Source: Patescibacteria group bacterium
GTDB taxonomy: Bacteria; Patescibacteriota; Patescibacteriia; JAHIZJ01
Length of the DNA stretch: 37,294 nucleotides
Reading direction: 5' to 3'
NCBI GenBank assembly: GCA_018814765.1
Contig: JAHIZJ010000060.1
Location: 1-37,294 of the forward strand
Part shown: positions 14,075 through 21,928 of the stretch, piece after piece
Layout: each line of letters opens with the position of its first letter
How positions within the stretch are numbered: the first letter of the stretch is position 1
Notes under the pieces: model-generated
The model's input: only the letters and a program-made list of their open reading frames with translations
Told to the model about the DNA's origin: nothing
Databases searched by the model: none
Position numbers and translations under genes: made by a program

Positions 14075-15151
14075 ATGGGATTATTAAGAAAAAATGAAAA
14101 AACACTCGGTCTTGATATAAGTGATTTAGTATTACGCGCAGTACAACTAAAAAATCATGGTCGTAGTACATCATTTGTAGCATATAATCAGATAGATCTT
14201 CCTTCCGGTATTATTAAAAATGGTGAAATACTTGATCCCAGGGCCTTACGAGATGCAATAAAAAAACTTATCTCACATCCGAGCTATGGTCGTTTTACTG
14301 CTAAACAAGTTGTGGCTTCTTTGCCCGAAGCCAAGTCATTTTTTAAAGTGATTGAAATCCCACAAGTTGACAATCAGCAGATAGATGAAACAATAAAGTG
14401 GGAAATAACTCAGCACATTCCCCTATCACCTGATGAGATGTATATGGACTGGAAAGCTTTATCTACGGGCACAGGCGGAAAACTCAAGATTGTTATATGT
14501 GCTATCCCAAAAACGATAGTGGATTCATACACGGCTGGACTAGAAGATGCTGGCTTAAGACCAATAGCACTAATTATTGAGTCCATTGCTATAGCTCACA
14601 ATCTAATTTCTCAAAAACTTGAAAATACCACCTCAGCTTTAATACTTGATATCGGCTTAAATAGAACCAGCTTTCTTGTATATGAAGGCGGTGCCGTGCG
14701 TTTCAGTGCCTCATCAAAGAGGGTTTCTGGGCAGGCTATGACAAACCTAATATCTCAAAGGTTAAAACTAACCGACAAGCAGGCAGAACGCGCCAAGCGT
14801 ATGGTTGGCCTTGATCCAACTCGTGGCAAAGCTGCAATCCCAAAAATCCTCGACACCTATATCAATAAAGCTACCCAGCAGATAGATGAGATATTGAAGT
14901 TTTATTCTGCTCATCATCCTGGTTCAAAAAAAATCGATCAAATAATCATTATTGGTGGTGGCGCTAATTTAAGAAATTTAACTGATATCCTTAGTAAAAA
15001 AATTAACAAAAATATAATTCTTGGTGATCCTTGGTCTAGATTTAAAAATTTAAAAAACACCAGCATAATTCCAAAAAATCAACACTTATCTCATTCAACA
15101 GTGTTAGGCTTAGCTTCTATGTGTTCGTCTGATATATTTGAAAATAAATGA
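14075..15151 (+). CDS. pilM: Type IV pilus assembly protein PilM
   Basis: A 358-residue actin-like ATP-binding protein of the PilM family, which sits on the cytoplasmic face and binds the N-terminus of PilN. The first phosphate-binding segment L-G-L-D-I-S-D-L-V-L-R-A-V (12-24), the second near A-L-I-L-D-I-G-L-N-R-T-S (about 189-200) and the adenosine motif I-I-I-I-G-G-G-A-N-L-R-N-L (about 288-300) are all visible, as is the V-x-x-x-L-P family motif early on. It starts 46 bases after the PilX-like gene, past a perfect palindrome; its TGA overlaps the pilN ATG by four bases. Complete and of normal length. Confidence 0.93.
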   Translation: MGLLRKNEKTLGLDISDLVLRAVQLKNHGRSTSFVAYNQIDLPSGIIKNGEILDPRALRDAIKKLISHPSYGRFTAKQVVASLPEAKSFFKVIEIPQVDNQQIDETIKWEITQHIPLSPDEMYMDWKALSTGTGGKLKIVICAIPKTIVDSYTAGLEDAGLRPIALIIESIAIAHNLISQKLENTTSALILDIGLNRTSFLVYEGGAVRFSASSKRVSGQAMTNLISQRLKLTDKQAERAKRMVGLDPTRGKAAIPKILDTYINKATQQIDEILKFYSAHHPGSKKIDQIIIIGGGANLRNLTDILSKKINKNIILGDPWSRFKNLKNTSIIPKNQHLSHSTVLGLASMCSSDIFENK

Positions 15152-15717
15152 TAATCTTAAACCTTCTCTCTCCAGAAAAAAAGAAAGACTTAACAGCCAA
15201 TGAAAGCTTTTATCAGGTAAAAAAGGCAGTGGTTGTATTATTTGTGGCCTGCCTAATCGTTATAGGTATATCTCTAGCAACCAAAATTCTGGTCTCCAAA
15301 GAGATTGATAAGATTGACAATGAAATCGTCCAAACTCAATCACTAATTAAAACCAATGGCAATGGCAGTACTGACGAATTGATAAAACAAATAAACCAAA
15401 AAGTTACTAAGCTTTCATCTGTTCAAAGCGAATACAACAATTGGTCTCCAATTCTTCATACACTGGGCCTATCAGTCGATAAGAATATCCAGCTTAAGTC
15501 ACTTCTTCTTAATCGTTCTGAAAAACTTTTTGAGATTGGTGGTGTGGCAAATACCAGAAATAGCTTATTGGACTTTAAAAAAGATATAGAAGCGTTACCC
15601 TTCTTTGAAAACGTCAATGCTCCCCTATCCAATCTTATGCAAAAAGAGAATATAACTTTCAATTTCGATGGAGTATTTATTATCGAGCAGGTAGACAACG
15701 ATGGAAACACTGAATAA
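15148..15717 (+). CDS. pilN: Type IV pilus assembly protein PilN
   Basis: A 189-residue bitopic membrane protein: a short cytoplasmic start I-I-L-N-L-L-S-P-E-K-K (the PilM-binding I-N-L-L-P motif of this family, here N-L-L-S-P), one membrane segment at about 26-48, then a coiled coil (50-80) and a small ferredoxin-like periplasmic domain. PilN with PilO forms the alignment complex that links the motor to the outer parts of the machine. The start is fixed by the ATGA overlap with pilM, and the gene overlaps pilO by 17 bases. Confidence 0.88.
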   Translation: MIILNLLSPEKKKDLTANESFYQVKKAVVVLFVACLIVIGISLATKILVSKEIDKIDNEIVQTQSLIKTNGNGSTDELIKQINQKVTKLSSVQSEYNNWSPILHTLGLSVDKNIQLKSLLLNRSEKLFEIGGVANTRNSLLDFKKDIEALPFFENVNAPLSNLMQKENITFNFDGVFIIEQVDNDGNTE

Positions 15718-16255
15718 AAAATCAGTCTTATACATTTCTATTGCCCTGTTGGTACTTACGGGTTTGGTTGTTTTTGTAGTTATACCCATGCAATACAGTA
15801 TTAACGACCTGAACGATCAGCTAAACGAAAAGAGGCTGGACTTAGCTATGGCTCAACAACAGTCTACTCATAGCTCTCAACAAGAGAATGAGCCAGAATT
15901 ACAGCCCATGAATGATAAATTAGATGACTATTTCGTATCAAAAAACCAATTCCTTGAGTTTGTATCAAGCTTGGAGAACATTGCTCAAGAAAATAACATT
16001 GGTATTAATATTACTATTAACGAATTTTCCGATACTGATCCACTATTTGATCACCCCTTGTCTCTTAGCTTAACGGGTAGTTACAACAATCTAATAAATT
16101 ATATTATAGACCTTGAGAGTATGGATTATTATTTCAATTATAATACTATTAATATCAGTAGCGCCATTTCATTAAAAGAGGAATCTATGTTTAAACATGC
16201 GCAGTCCAGTACTATAAAGGCAGATATTACCGGAACTACTTATTGGAGGCAATAA
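15701..16255 (+). CDS. pilO: Type IV pilus assembly protein PilO-like
   Basis: A 184-residue protein with one membrane segment (about 8-30), then a coiled coil rich in Gln, Asn, Leu and Glu (31-70) and a ferredoxin-like domain in which F-L-E-F-V-S-S-L-E-N-I-A-Q-E-N-N-I and L-S-L-T-G-S-Y-N-N-L-I-N-Y-I match the PilO pattern. Identity is weak by sequence, as is usual for PilO, and rests also on position right after pilN. It overlaps pilN by 17 bases, so the start is coupled; there is no alternative methionine nearby. Confidence 0.82.
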   Translation: METLNKKSVLYISIALLVLTGLVVFVVIPMQYSINDLNDQLNEKRLDLAMAQQQSTHSSQQENEPELQPMNDKLDDYFVSKNQFLEFVSSLENIAQENNIGINITINEFSDTDPLFDHPLSLSLTGSYNNLINYIIDLESMDYYFNYNTINISSAISLKEESMFKHAQSSTIKADITGTTYWRQ

Positions 16256-16261
16256 AATATT

Positions 16262-16552
16262 ATGATATTCACAAATAATTTATTACAAAAATATGGCTTT
16301 AAGTTAGTCTGGGTAATTAGTGTCTTGTGTATATTATGGGTCACCTTCTTGGATTATCAAGTTGTAGATCAGGCCATTCTAAATCCGCCAATTATTGAAC
16401 AACAACAGCTAAGCGACAGACAAAATAAGATAAATACTCAGTTATTTGAAAGTGTTATTCAATATCACGCGAAAAAGATAGAAACTGATAAGCCAGAACC
16501 GCTTAAAACTGACCCATTTGAAGGCGCAGACCTTGACACCGATACAGAATAA
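16262..16552 (+). CDS. Small membrane protein at the end of the pilus operon
   Basis: A 96-residue protein with one membrane segment (about 13-31), a helix rich in Gln and Asn (45-70) and an acidic tail ending in D-L-D-T-D-T-E. A GGAGG ribosome binding site at 16245-16249 supports the ATG at 16262. It occupies the place where proteobacterial clusters carry pilP, but lacks a lipobox cysteine and the PilP beta domain, and is too short, so I do not call it PilP. It is probably a membrane partner of the PilN/PilO complex. No terminator is seen before rpmA. Confidence 0.55.
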   Translation: MIFTNNLLQKYGFKLVWVISVLCILWVTFLDYQVVDQAILNPPIIEQQQLSDRQNKINTQLFESVIQYHAKKIETDKPEPLKTDPFEGADLDTDTE

Positions 16553-16625
16553 GTTTACACTTACCAATAAGTTTCGTTAATCCTTAATTTGTTAGTTTTA
16601 AATTATTAACTATTAATTATTCTCC

Positions 16626-16907
16626 ATGGCACACACAAAATCAGGCGGTACAACCGGCCTCGGTCGGGATTCGCAGAGTAAACGACTGGGTGTAAAACTC
16701 TTTGGTGGTCAAAAAGTAGCCAAGGGTAATATTATCGTCAGACAGCGTGGCACCAAATATCATCCGGGTGAGAATGTCAAACGTACCGGTGATGATACTA
16801 TAATGTCACTAATCGACGGAGTAGTAAAATTCACTCATAAGAAAAGAAAACGCTTTGACGGCAGTCTCAAACCGGCAGTCTTTGTTAACGTAGTTTCAGA
16901 GAAATAA
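16626..16907 (+). CDS. rpmA: 50S ribosomal protein L27
   Basis: bL27, a component of the large ribosomal subunit whose N-terminal tail reaches the peptidyl-transferase centre. The start [10 protein letters not shown] is the mature form, without the cleavable leader found in Firmicutes. The [12 protein letters not shown] block, [13 protein letters not shown] and [10 protein letters not shown] are diagnostic. At 93 residues it is slightly longer than usual. rplU, its common partner, is not next to it here. A bidirectional terminator follows. The 73 bases upstream hold no promoter I would stand behind, so it may be read from the pilus operon. Confidence 0.97.
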   Translation: MAHTKSGGTTGLGRDSQSKRLGVKLFGGQKVAKGNIIVRQRGTKYHPGENVKRTGDDTIMSLIDGVVKFTHKKRKRFDGSLKPAVFVNVVSEK

Positions 16908-16925
16908 AATTACCAATCAATTATA

Positions 16926-16948
16926 AAAACCGCCGATCAGGCGGTTTT
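16926..16948. terminator. Bidirectional terminator between rpmA and pyrG
   Basis: A perfect nine-pair stem (16926-16934 with 16940-16948) with a GATCA loop, a GC core and A4/T4 ends, placed between the convergent ends of rpmA and pyrG. It can stop transcription from both sides. Confidence 0.88.
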
Positions 16949-16962
16949 GTTGTGTTTACTTC

Positions 16963-18597
16963 TTAAGACTTTTTCGTCGAAGCTTTAACAAACTCCACAA
17001 ATAGCGGATGCGGTTTTTCCGGTCGAGACTGATACTCAGGATGGAACTGTGAACCAACGAAGAATGGATGGTCAGGTAGCTCAATCGCTTCGACTAATTT
17101 TCCATCAGGAGAGGTTCCCGATATTACTAAACCCTTTGATTCAAGCTTTTTGCGATACGTATTATTAAATTCATATCTGTGACGGTGGCGCTCTTGTACT
17201 ACCTTTGACATAGGACCATAGGCCTGCGCTGTTCGTGTTTTAGGCTTTATCCGACATGGCCAGTCACCCAGCCTAATAGTACCTCCATACTGCTTCTTGG
17301 CTAGATATTTTTCCTGTTCCGGCATAATATATATTACGGGGTGCGGTGTATTAGGATCACTTTCAAGAGAATTTGCCTTTTTAAGACCGGCAACATTTCG
17401 TGCAAATTCAATCACCGCCATCTGCATTCCATAACAGAGACCAAGGTAAGGTATTTTCTTTTCACGTAAAAACTTAATAACAGAGATCTTACCTTCTGAA
17501 CCACGACTTCCCCAGCCCTGAGGTACAATAACACCATCATAACTCTTTAAATCAGAGACTAGTGCAGGGTTTTTCTCATATTCCTCGGAGTTCAACCATA
17601 TCAGTTCTGGCTGATATCCCTCAGACCAAGCTGCGTGCCTTATAGCCTCAATCACGGAAATATATGAGTCGGCTAAGGTAAAATTGCCTGTGGCAAAATA
17701 TTTACCCACTATGCCGATTCGCACCTTCTTCTTGGCAACCGTCATCTTATTTACTAGCTGTTTCCAGAATCGAAGATTTTTGCCCCGTGGTTTCAAGTTG
17801 AACTTTTTTAATATCCTATCGGGTAATTTATCCTTATCAAAGTTGAGTGGCACTTTGTATATATTATCAACATCAACAGCAGAAAATACACAGCTCGATG
17901 ACATATTACAAAATGTGGCTAATTTTTCAGATCTTGGCTTATCCAAAGGCTTTTCTGATCGACAGAGCAAAAAGTCTGGCTGTATACCAGCAGAATTTAA
18001 AGTCCGTACAGCATATTGAGTCGGTTTTGTTTTCATCTCTCCTATCTTAGATGGAATCGGTAAATAGCTAACTAGGATGTGCTGAACGTCCTCGGGCATC
18101 TCTAGCTTCATCATCCTAGCCGCCTCAAGAAAAAGAAGGTTTTGATATTCACCTACTGTGCCACCGATCTCAATCAATATAATGTCCGATTTAGTCTTTT
18201 GGCCAGCCAATTTTATTCGGCGTATGACTTCCTCTGGTATATGCGGAACTACTTCAACACAACGGCCCTTATATTCCAAATTCCTTTCTTTTTCTATAAC
18301 CGACTGATAGACAGCGCCGGTTGTCATATAGTTGTCACGGGTTAAATCAGTATTAAAAAAACGCTCGTAATTACCAATATCTTGGTCTGTTTCTAACCCA
18401 TCCTGCGTAACAAAAACCTCACCATGCTCAGTTGGATTCATTGTGCCTGCGTCTACATTTACATAGGGATCGATTTTCAAAGCGGTAACACGAAAACCAC
18501 GGCTTTTTAATAACATACCGATTGATGACACTGCTATACCCTTGCCTAGACCCGAGAGTACTCCACCAATGACAAATATATATTTCTTATTTTTCAT
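16963..18597 (-). CDS. pyrG: CTP synthase
   Basis: Makes CTP from UTP, ATP and glutamine. Residues 1-270 are the synthase domain, with the P-loop G-G-V-L-S-G-L-G-K-G (11-20), K-I-D-P-Y-V-N-V-D-A-G-T-M (41-53) and E-I-G-G-T-V-G-E (143-150). Residues 291-540 are the class I glutaminase domain with nucleophile Cys388 in L-G-L-C-Y-G-M-Q and the His519/Glu521 pair in F-H-P-E-Y. The oxyanion loop reads V-P-Q-G-W-G-S-R-G instead of the more common P-G-G-F-G. Length (544) is normal. The start overlaps the rplI end by 11 bases, and the gene is the last of the murA operon, ending at the shared terminator. Confidence 0.97.
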   Translation of the reverse strand: MKNKKYIFVIGGVLSGLGKGIAVSSIGMLLKSRGFRVTALKIDPYVNVDAGTMNPTEHGEVFVTQDGLETDQDIGNYERFFNTDLTRDNYMTTGAVYQSVIEKERNLEYKGRCVEVVPHIPEEVIRRIKLAGQKTKSDIILIEIGGTVGEYQNLLFLEAARMMKLEMPEDVQHILVSYLPIPSKIGEMKTKPTQYAVRTLNSAGIQPDFLLCRSEKPLDKPRSEKLATFCNMSSSCVFSAVDVDNIYKVPLNFDKDKLPDRILKKFNLKPRGKNLRFWKQLVNKMTVAKKKVRIGIVGKYFATGNFTLADSYISVIEAIRHAAWSEGYQPELIWLNSEEYEKNPALVSDLKSYDGVIVPQGWGSRGSEGKISVIKFLREKKIPYLGLCYGMQMAVIEFARNVAGLKKANSLESDPNTPHPVIYIMPEQEKYLAKKQYGGTIRLGDWPCRIKPKTRTAQAYGPMSKVVQERHRHRYEFNNTYRKKLESKGLVISGTSPDGKLVEAIELPDHPFFVGSQFHPEYQSRPEKPHPLFVEFVKASTKKS

Positions 18598-19039
18598 CGC
18601 TACTTCTGACGGTTAATTTAATGATTACACTTTTTTTGTCTATTTCAACTTTTATCTCATGTTCGCCTATTTTTTTAATGGCTTTGCCCATTTTTATATT
18701 GCTCTCCGGAATTTCAATCCCTTTCTGCTTTTTAATTTCCTTCGCGATTGCAATGGCATCCAAACCAGCATAGAGCTTACCTTCAGCGGTAGTTTTGGCC
18801 TTAATGTCTATTTTTAGGCCCTCAATATCACTTAGTAATGTCTTTAGTTTTGCTTGGGCTTGTTCCTGTGCTGCTTGTCTTTTCTTTAATAGTTTTTCAG
18901 ATTGTTTTAGATTACCGAGTGTAGCTGGAACCACCAATTTCTTGGGTATTAAAAAATTCCTAGCATGACCATCAGAAACATTCTTTAAGTCGCCTGCGTG
19001 ACCCAGATTGTCAATATCTTTTAGTAGTATTACTTTCAC
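18587..19039 (-). CDS. rplI: 50S ribosomal protein L9
   Basis: bL9 of the large subunit. The N-terminal domain M-K-V-I-L-L-K-D-I-D-N-L-G with V-S-D-G-H-A-R-N-F-L-I-P (22-33) is diagnostic, followed by the long connecting helix (about 43-75) and the C-terminal domain with A-K-T-T-A-E-G-K-L-Y-A-G (82-93) and I-K-K-I-G-E-H-E-I-K-V. Full length at 150 residues. Some Patescibacteria groups lack bL9, so its presence is taxonomically useful. It lies 12 bases after the acylphosphatase gene and overlaps pyrG by 11 bases. Confidence 0.96.
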   Translation of the reverse strand: MKVILLKDIDNLGHAGDLKNVSDGHARNFLIPKKLVVPATLGNLKQSEKLLKKRQAAQEQAQAKLKTLLSDIEGLKIDIKAKTTAEGKLYAGLDAIAIAKEIKKQKGIEIPESNIKMGKAIKKIGEHEIKVEIDKKSVIIKLTVRSSDEK

Positions 19040-19051
19040 AAATGTTATTAT

Positions 19052-19339
19052 TTAGTATTTAACTATAAAATCATCGTGCTCATTTGTTGCTTCTTCCCAT
19101 GATTCTTCAATACGATCCACACGACATGAACCATGGAGATTTTTTAGCCAGTCTATAAATTGTTCCAATTTTTCTTTGTCTTCCTCCGCCTCAAGACTGA
19201 CGCTACCATCATCATCATTATTTTTTACATAACCCGTTAGTCCCAAATCCAGTGCTTTCACTTTTACCATCGATCTTAGGTTTACTCCCTGTACAGTTCC
19301 ATAAATTCTCATTTTTAATTTCTCCATGGTAGGTGTCAT
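19052..19339 (-). CDS. Acylphosphatase
   Basis: A 95-residue single-domain acylphosphatase, which hydrolyses carboxyl-phosphate bonds in small molecules such as acetyl phosphate or carbamoyl phosphate. The active-site signature G-T-V-Q-G-V-N-L-R (14-22) supplies the phosphate-binding Arg22, and G-Y-V-K-N (36-40) the catalytic Asn40; Leu replaces the usual Phe before Arg. G-S-V-S-L-E-A-E-E also fits. The ATG at 19339 overlaps the protease TGA by four bases (ATGA), which supports it over the ATG four codons later. Middle gene of the murA to pyrG run. Confidence 0.9.
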   Translation of the reverse strand: MTPTMEKLKMRIYGTVQGVNLRSMVKVKALDLGLTGYVKNNDDDGSVSLEAEEDKEKLEQFIDWLKNLHGSCRVDRIEESWEEATNEHDDFIVKY

Positions 19340-20592
19340 TCTTTGGTTAGTAATTCAATTGCTTTATCCAGTTGCAGATCGATACCGGCCAGATAGTCTT
19401 CATAAGTGTATTCTATCATAATATCAGGATCAATGCCCGTTTTATTGATAGACCGGCCATTGGGCGTTAACCATTCCGCTACAGTGACTTTAAGACTAGA
19501 ACCATCGTCAAATTCAACATAATCCTGTACAGAGCCCTTGCCAAATGTAGTTTCCCCTACTAAGGTTGCCATTCCATGGTCTTGCAGGGCACCTGCTAAT
19601 ATTTCTGCCGCTGACGCAGTTCCTTGGCCTATTAGAACGACAGTAGGAAAATCTATCAATCTATTGCCTCCATCAGGATAATGATCCGACTTGTCACCAT
19701 TGCTAAAGACTTCTGTTACCACCAACTTATCATCTACAAATTCCCCAGTGACTTCAACAGCTACACCTAAATAACCACCGGGGTTATTACGCAGATCTAA
19801 AACCAAACCAATCGGCTCTTCTAAAAGAAGTTCATTAACAGCCTGGGTAAATTGACCCTGAGTATCGTTCGTAAAACCTGTCATAGCAATATAGGCCACT
19901 TTAGATTCAAGCATTTCCCAGGATACGCTTTGAGTACTTATAGTATCACGTACTATTGTAATTTGTTCTGTTTCTTCTTGCCCTTTATGAATGATCAATA
20001 GATCAACCGAGGTGCCAAAATCTCCACGAATCAGCGCTACGGCTTCGTCAATTGTCAGATTATATGTTTCTGTATCATTTATTTTTAATATTGCGTCTCC
20101 AGCTTTTAATCCCGCGCTTTCGGCCGGAGAACCCAACAAAGGAGCTATTACGACCAACTGATCGTCTCTCACTCCTATTTCCGCCCCAATACCTTCGAAA
20201 TGTCCCGTAATCTCAATATCGAACTCTTTTGTCTCATCCGGATCAAGAAAAACAGAGTAAGGATCATCTATCGAAGCTACTACCCCCTTTAAAGCTCCAT
20301 AAAAAGCAGCTTTTTCATCAAATGGTTGATGTACGTACTCCTGAGATACATATCGCCAGACGTCCCAAAACATTCCAAATTCAATTTCCTGACTCTTTAG
20401 ATTGTCCTCAGATGGATTAATTATTTCAGAAAAGATTTGTATACCCGTAGAAGCACCGGATTTATAAGCACCGAAAAAATATCCGATAAAAAACATTACT
20501 ATCAACAGTGATAATACTAAATACAATAATAATAACCTGAGTAATAATCCTGGCTTGTGTTTTTTTATTGTGCTCTCTGTATATTTATCCAT
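19336..20592 (-). CDS. S41 C-terminal processing protease (CtpA/Prc-like)
   Basis: A 418-residue secreted, membrane-anchored serine protease. A basic N-terminus leads into one membrane segment (about 14-45). Then comes a helical part, a PDZ domain (about 125-205) with G-I-G-A-E-I-G and S-P-A-E-S-A-G-L-K-A-G-D, and the S41 protease core (230-395). The catalytic dyad is visible: Ser327 in G-T-A-S-A-A-E and Lys352 in F-G-K-G-S-V-Q, and L-D-L-R-N-N-P-G-G at 265-273 is typical. It probably trims exported or envelope proteins in the periplasm-side space. It begins three bases after murA ends and is coupled to the acylphosphatase gene. Confidence 0.93.
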   Translation of the reverse strand: MDKYTESTIKKHKPGLLLRLLLLYLVLSLLIVMFFIGYFFGAYKSGASTGIQIFSEIINPSEDNLKSQEIEFGMFWDVWRYVSQEYVHQPFDEKAAFYGALKGVVASIDDPYSVFLDPDETKEFDIEITGHFEGIGAEIGVRDDQLVVIAPLLGSPAESAGLKAGDAILKINDTETYNLTIDEAVALIRGDFGTSVDLLIIHKGQEETEQITIVRDTISTQSVSWEMLESKVAYIAMTGFTNDTQGQFTQAVNELLLEEPIGLVLDLRNNPGGYLGVAVEVTGEFVDDKLVVTEVFSNGDKSDHYPDGGNRLIDFPTVVLIGQGTASAAEILAGALQDHGMATLVGETTFGKGSVQDYVEFDDGSSLKVTVAEWLTPNGRSINKTGIDPDIMIEYTYEDYLAGIDLQLDKAIELLTKE

Positions 20593-20595
20593 TTT

Positions 20596-21852
20596 TTAAT
20601 TTACTCTTTTTATGTCAGCCCCCAGCGCCTGTAGTCGCTGATCAATCTGCTCATAACCACGGTCAATCTGATAGATGTTTTCAATTTCACTTTCTCCTTC
20701 GGCAATTAGAGCTGATATCACCAGAGCAATACCTGCTCGAATATCAGGGCTCTCTAGCTTCTTGCCAAATAATTTTGTCGGACCCAACACAACAGCACGA
20801 TGAGGATCACACATGATTATTTTAGCGCCCATTTTATTGAGCTTATCAATATAAAACAAACGACCATCGTAAATGGTTTCATGTATCAGGCTCAAGCCCT
20901 CTGCTTGTGTCATCAGAACAGTAAAAGGTGCCTGCAGATCGGTAATAAAACCCGGATATTCATGTGTTATTAAATTCGTTGCTTTAAGTTTTTTTGATCC
21001 GTATACTTTTACCTCATTTTCCATTATTTCAAATTTCATCCCCAACTGCCTAAATATCTTCCAGGGTACCTCTAAATGCTTCGGATTACAGTTTTTAATT
21101 GTTAGCTCCTGCCCCACTAAGGCTCCTAAGATGGCAAAAGTGCCTGTTTCAATACGATCAGGGATAATACGAGTGTCACCACCTCGAATCGATTGAACAC
21201 CCTCAATGGTTATTGTGTGAGTTCCGCCACCTTGTATTTTTGCCCCCCTGGCATTCAAATAATCGGTCATGAAACCAATCTCTGGCTCACAAGCTGAGAA
21301 TTTTAAGGTAGTTGTCCCCTCAGCTAAAGAAGCAGCCAAAATTAGAGATTCAGTAGCTGTTACACTAATCCTGGGAAATACGAATGTTGCGCCAGTAAGT
21401 TTCTTTGCCTTAAAGTGATAAAAATCAGCCTCTTCAATCACTTCAGTGCCGAGAACCTTAAAGCCTTCAATAAATATATCAATTGGTCGTTGGCCAATAA
21501 CACAGCCTCCCGGATGTGGAAATTTCACTTCTCCGAACCGAGCTAGGAGTGGACCCAACAACACAACCGAGGCTCTTAATTTTCTAACCAGCTCAGGTTT
21601 TAGTGCCGGTTCTTTTACTTCAGCGCATGATATTTCATAGGTGTGCCCATCTATTTTATTGACATGCGCCCCTAAGTCCTTCAATATATCGACTATTGCA
21701 CGAATATCCGCTATATCGGGCACGTTTGATATACGACAGGGCTCATCTGATAATAACGTAGAGGCAATTATTTTTAAGGCAGAATTTTTTGCACCATTTA
21801 CGACAATGTCGCCTGATAGTGTATTGCTACCATTGATTATGAATTTTTCCAT
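20596..21852 (-). CDS. murA: UDP-N-acetylglucosamine 1-carboxyvinyltransferase MurA
   Basis: First committed step of peptidoglycan synthesis: transfers enolpyruvate from phosphoenolpyruvate to UDP-GlcNAc, in the cytoplasm. The 418-residue protein has N-G-A-K-N-S-A-L-K (19-27) with Lys22 and Asn23, and H-P-G-G-C-V-I-G-Q-R-P (113-123) with the active-site Cys117, which is the fosfomycin-reactive form rather than the Asp variant. I-T-D-L-Q-A-P-F supplies the conserved Asp, and R-G-Y-E near the C-terminus is present. It is the first gene of the run murA, S41 protease, acylphosphatase, rplI, pyrG, behind a good promoter at 21899-21927. Confidence 0.96.
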   Translation of the reverse strand: MEKFIINGSNTLSGDIVVNGAKNSALKIIASTLLSDEPCRISNVPDIADIRAIVDILKDLGAHVNKIDGHTYEISCAEVKEPALKPELVRKLRASVVLLGPLLARFGEVKFPHPGGCVIGQRPIDIFIEGFKVLGTEVIEEADFYHFKAKKLTGATFVFPRISVTATESLILAASLAEGTTTLKFSACEPEIGFMTDYLNARGAKIQGGGTHTITIEGVQSIRGGDTRIIPDRIETGTFAILGALVGQELTIKNCNPKHLEVPWKIFRQLGMKFEIMENEVKVYGSKKLKATNLITHEYPGFITDLQAPFTVLMTQAEGLSLIHETIYDGRLFYIDKLNKMGAKIIMCDPHRAVVLGPTKLFGKKLESPDIRAGIALVISALIAEGESEIENIYQIDRGYEQIDQRLQALGADIKRVN

Positions 21853-21898
21853 GATATTGCTCTAGATGTGTCTTACTGATAGAATTACCATATACTAG

Positions 21899-21927
21899 AT
21901 TGTACCGATAAATTACGATTACGTCAA
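21899..21927 (-). promoter_or_regulatory. Promoter of the murA operon
   Basis: On the minus strand TTGACG (21927-21922) and TACAAT (21904-21899) are spaced by exactly 17 bases. Transcription would start near 21892, about 40 bases before the murA ATG. The -35 box lies one base from the ATG of the divergent PEGA gene (21929). Confidence 0.75.
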
Positions 21928-21928
21928 A

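Noticed and set aside
16262-16552. PilP
   Set aside because: No lipobox cysteine, too short, and no PilP beta domain; only the position fits.
16553-16625. Separate promoter for rpmA
   Set aside because: Candidate boxes (TTTACA with TTAATC, TTGTTA with TATTAA) are weak and AT-rich by chance; not listed as a feature.
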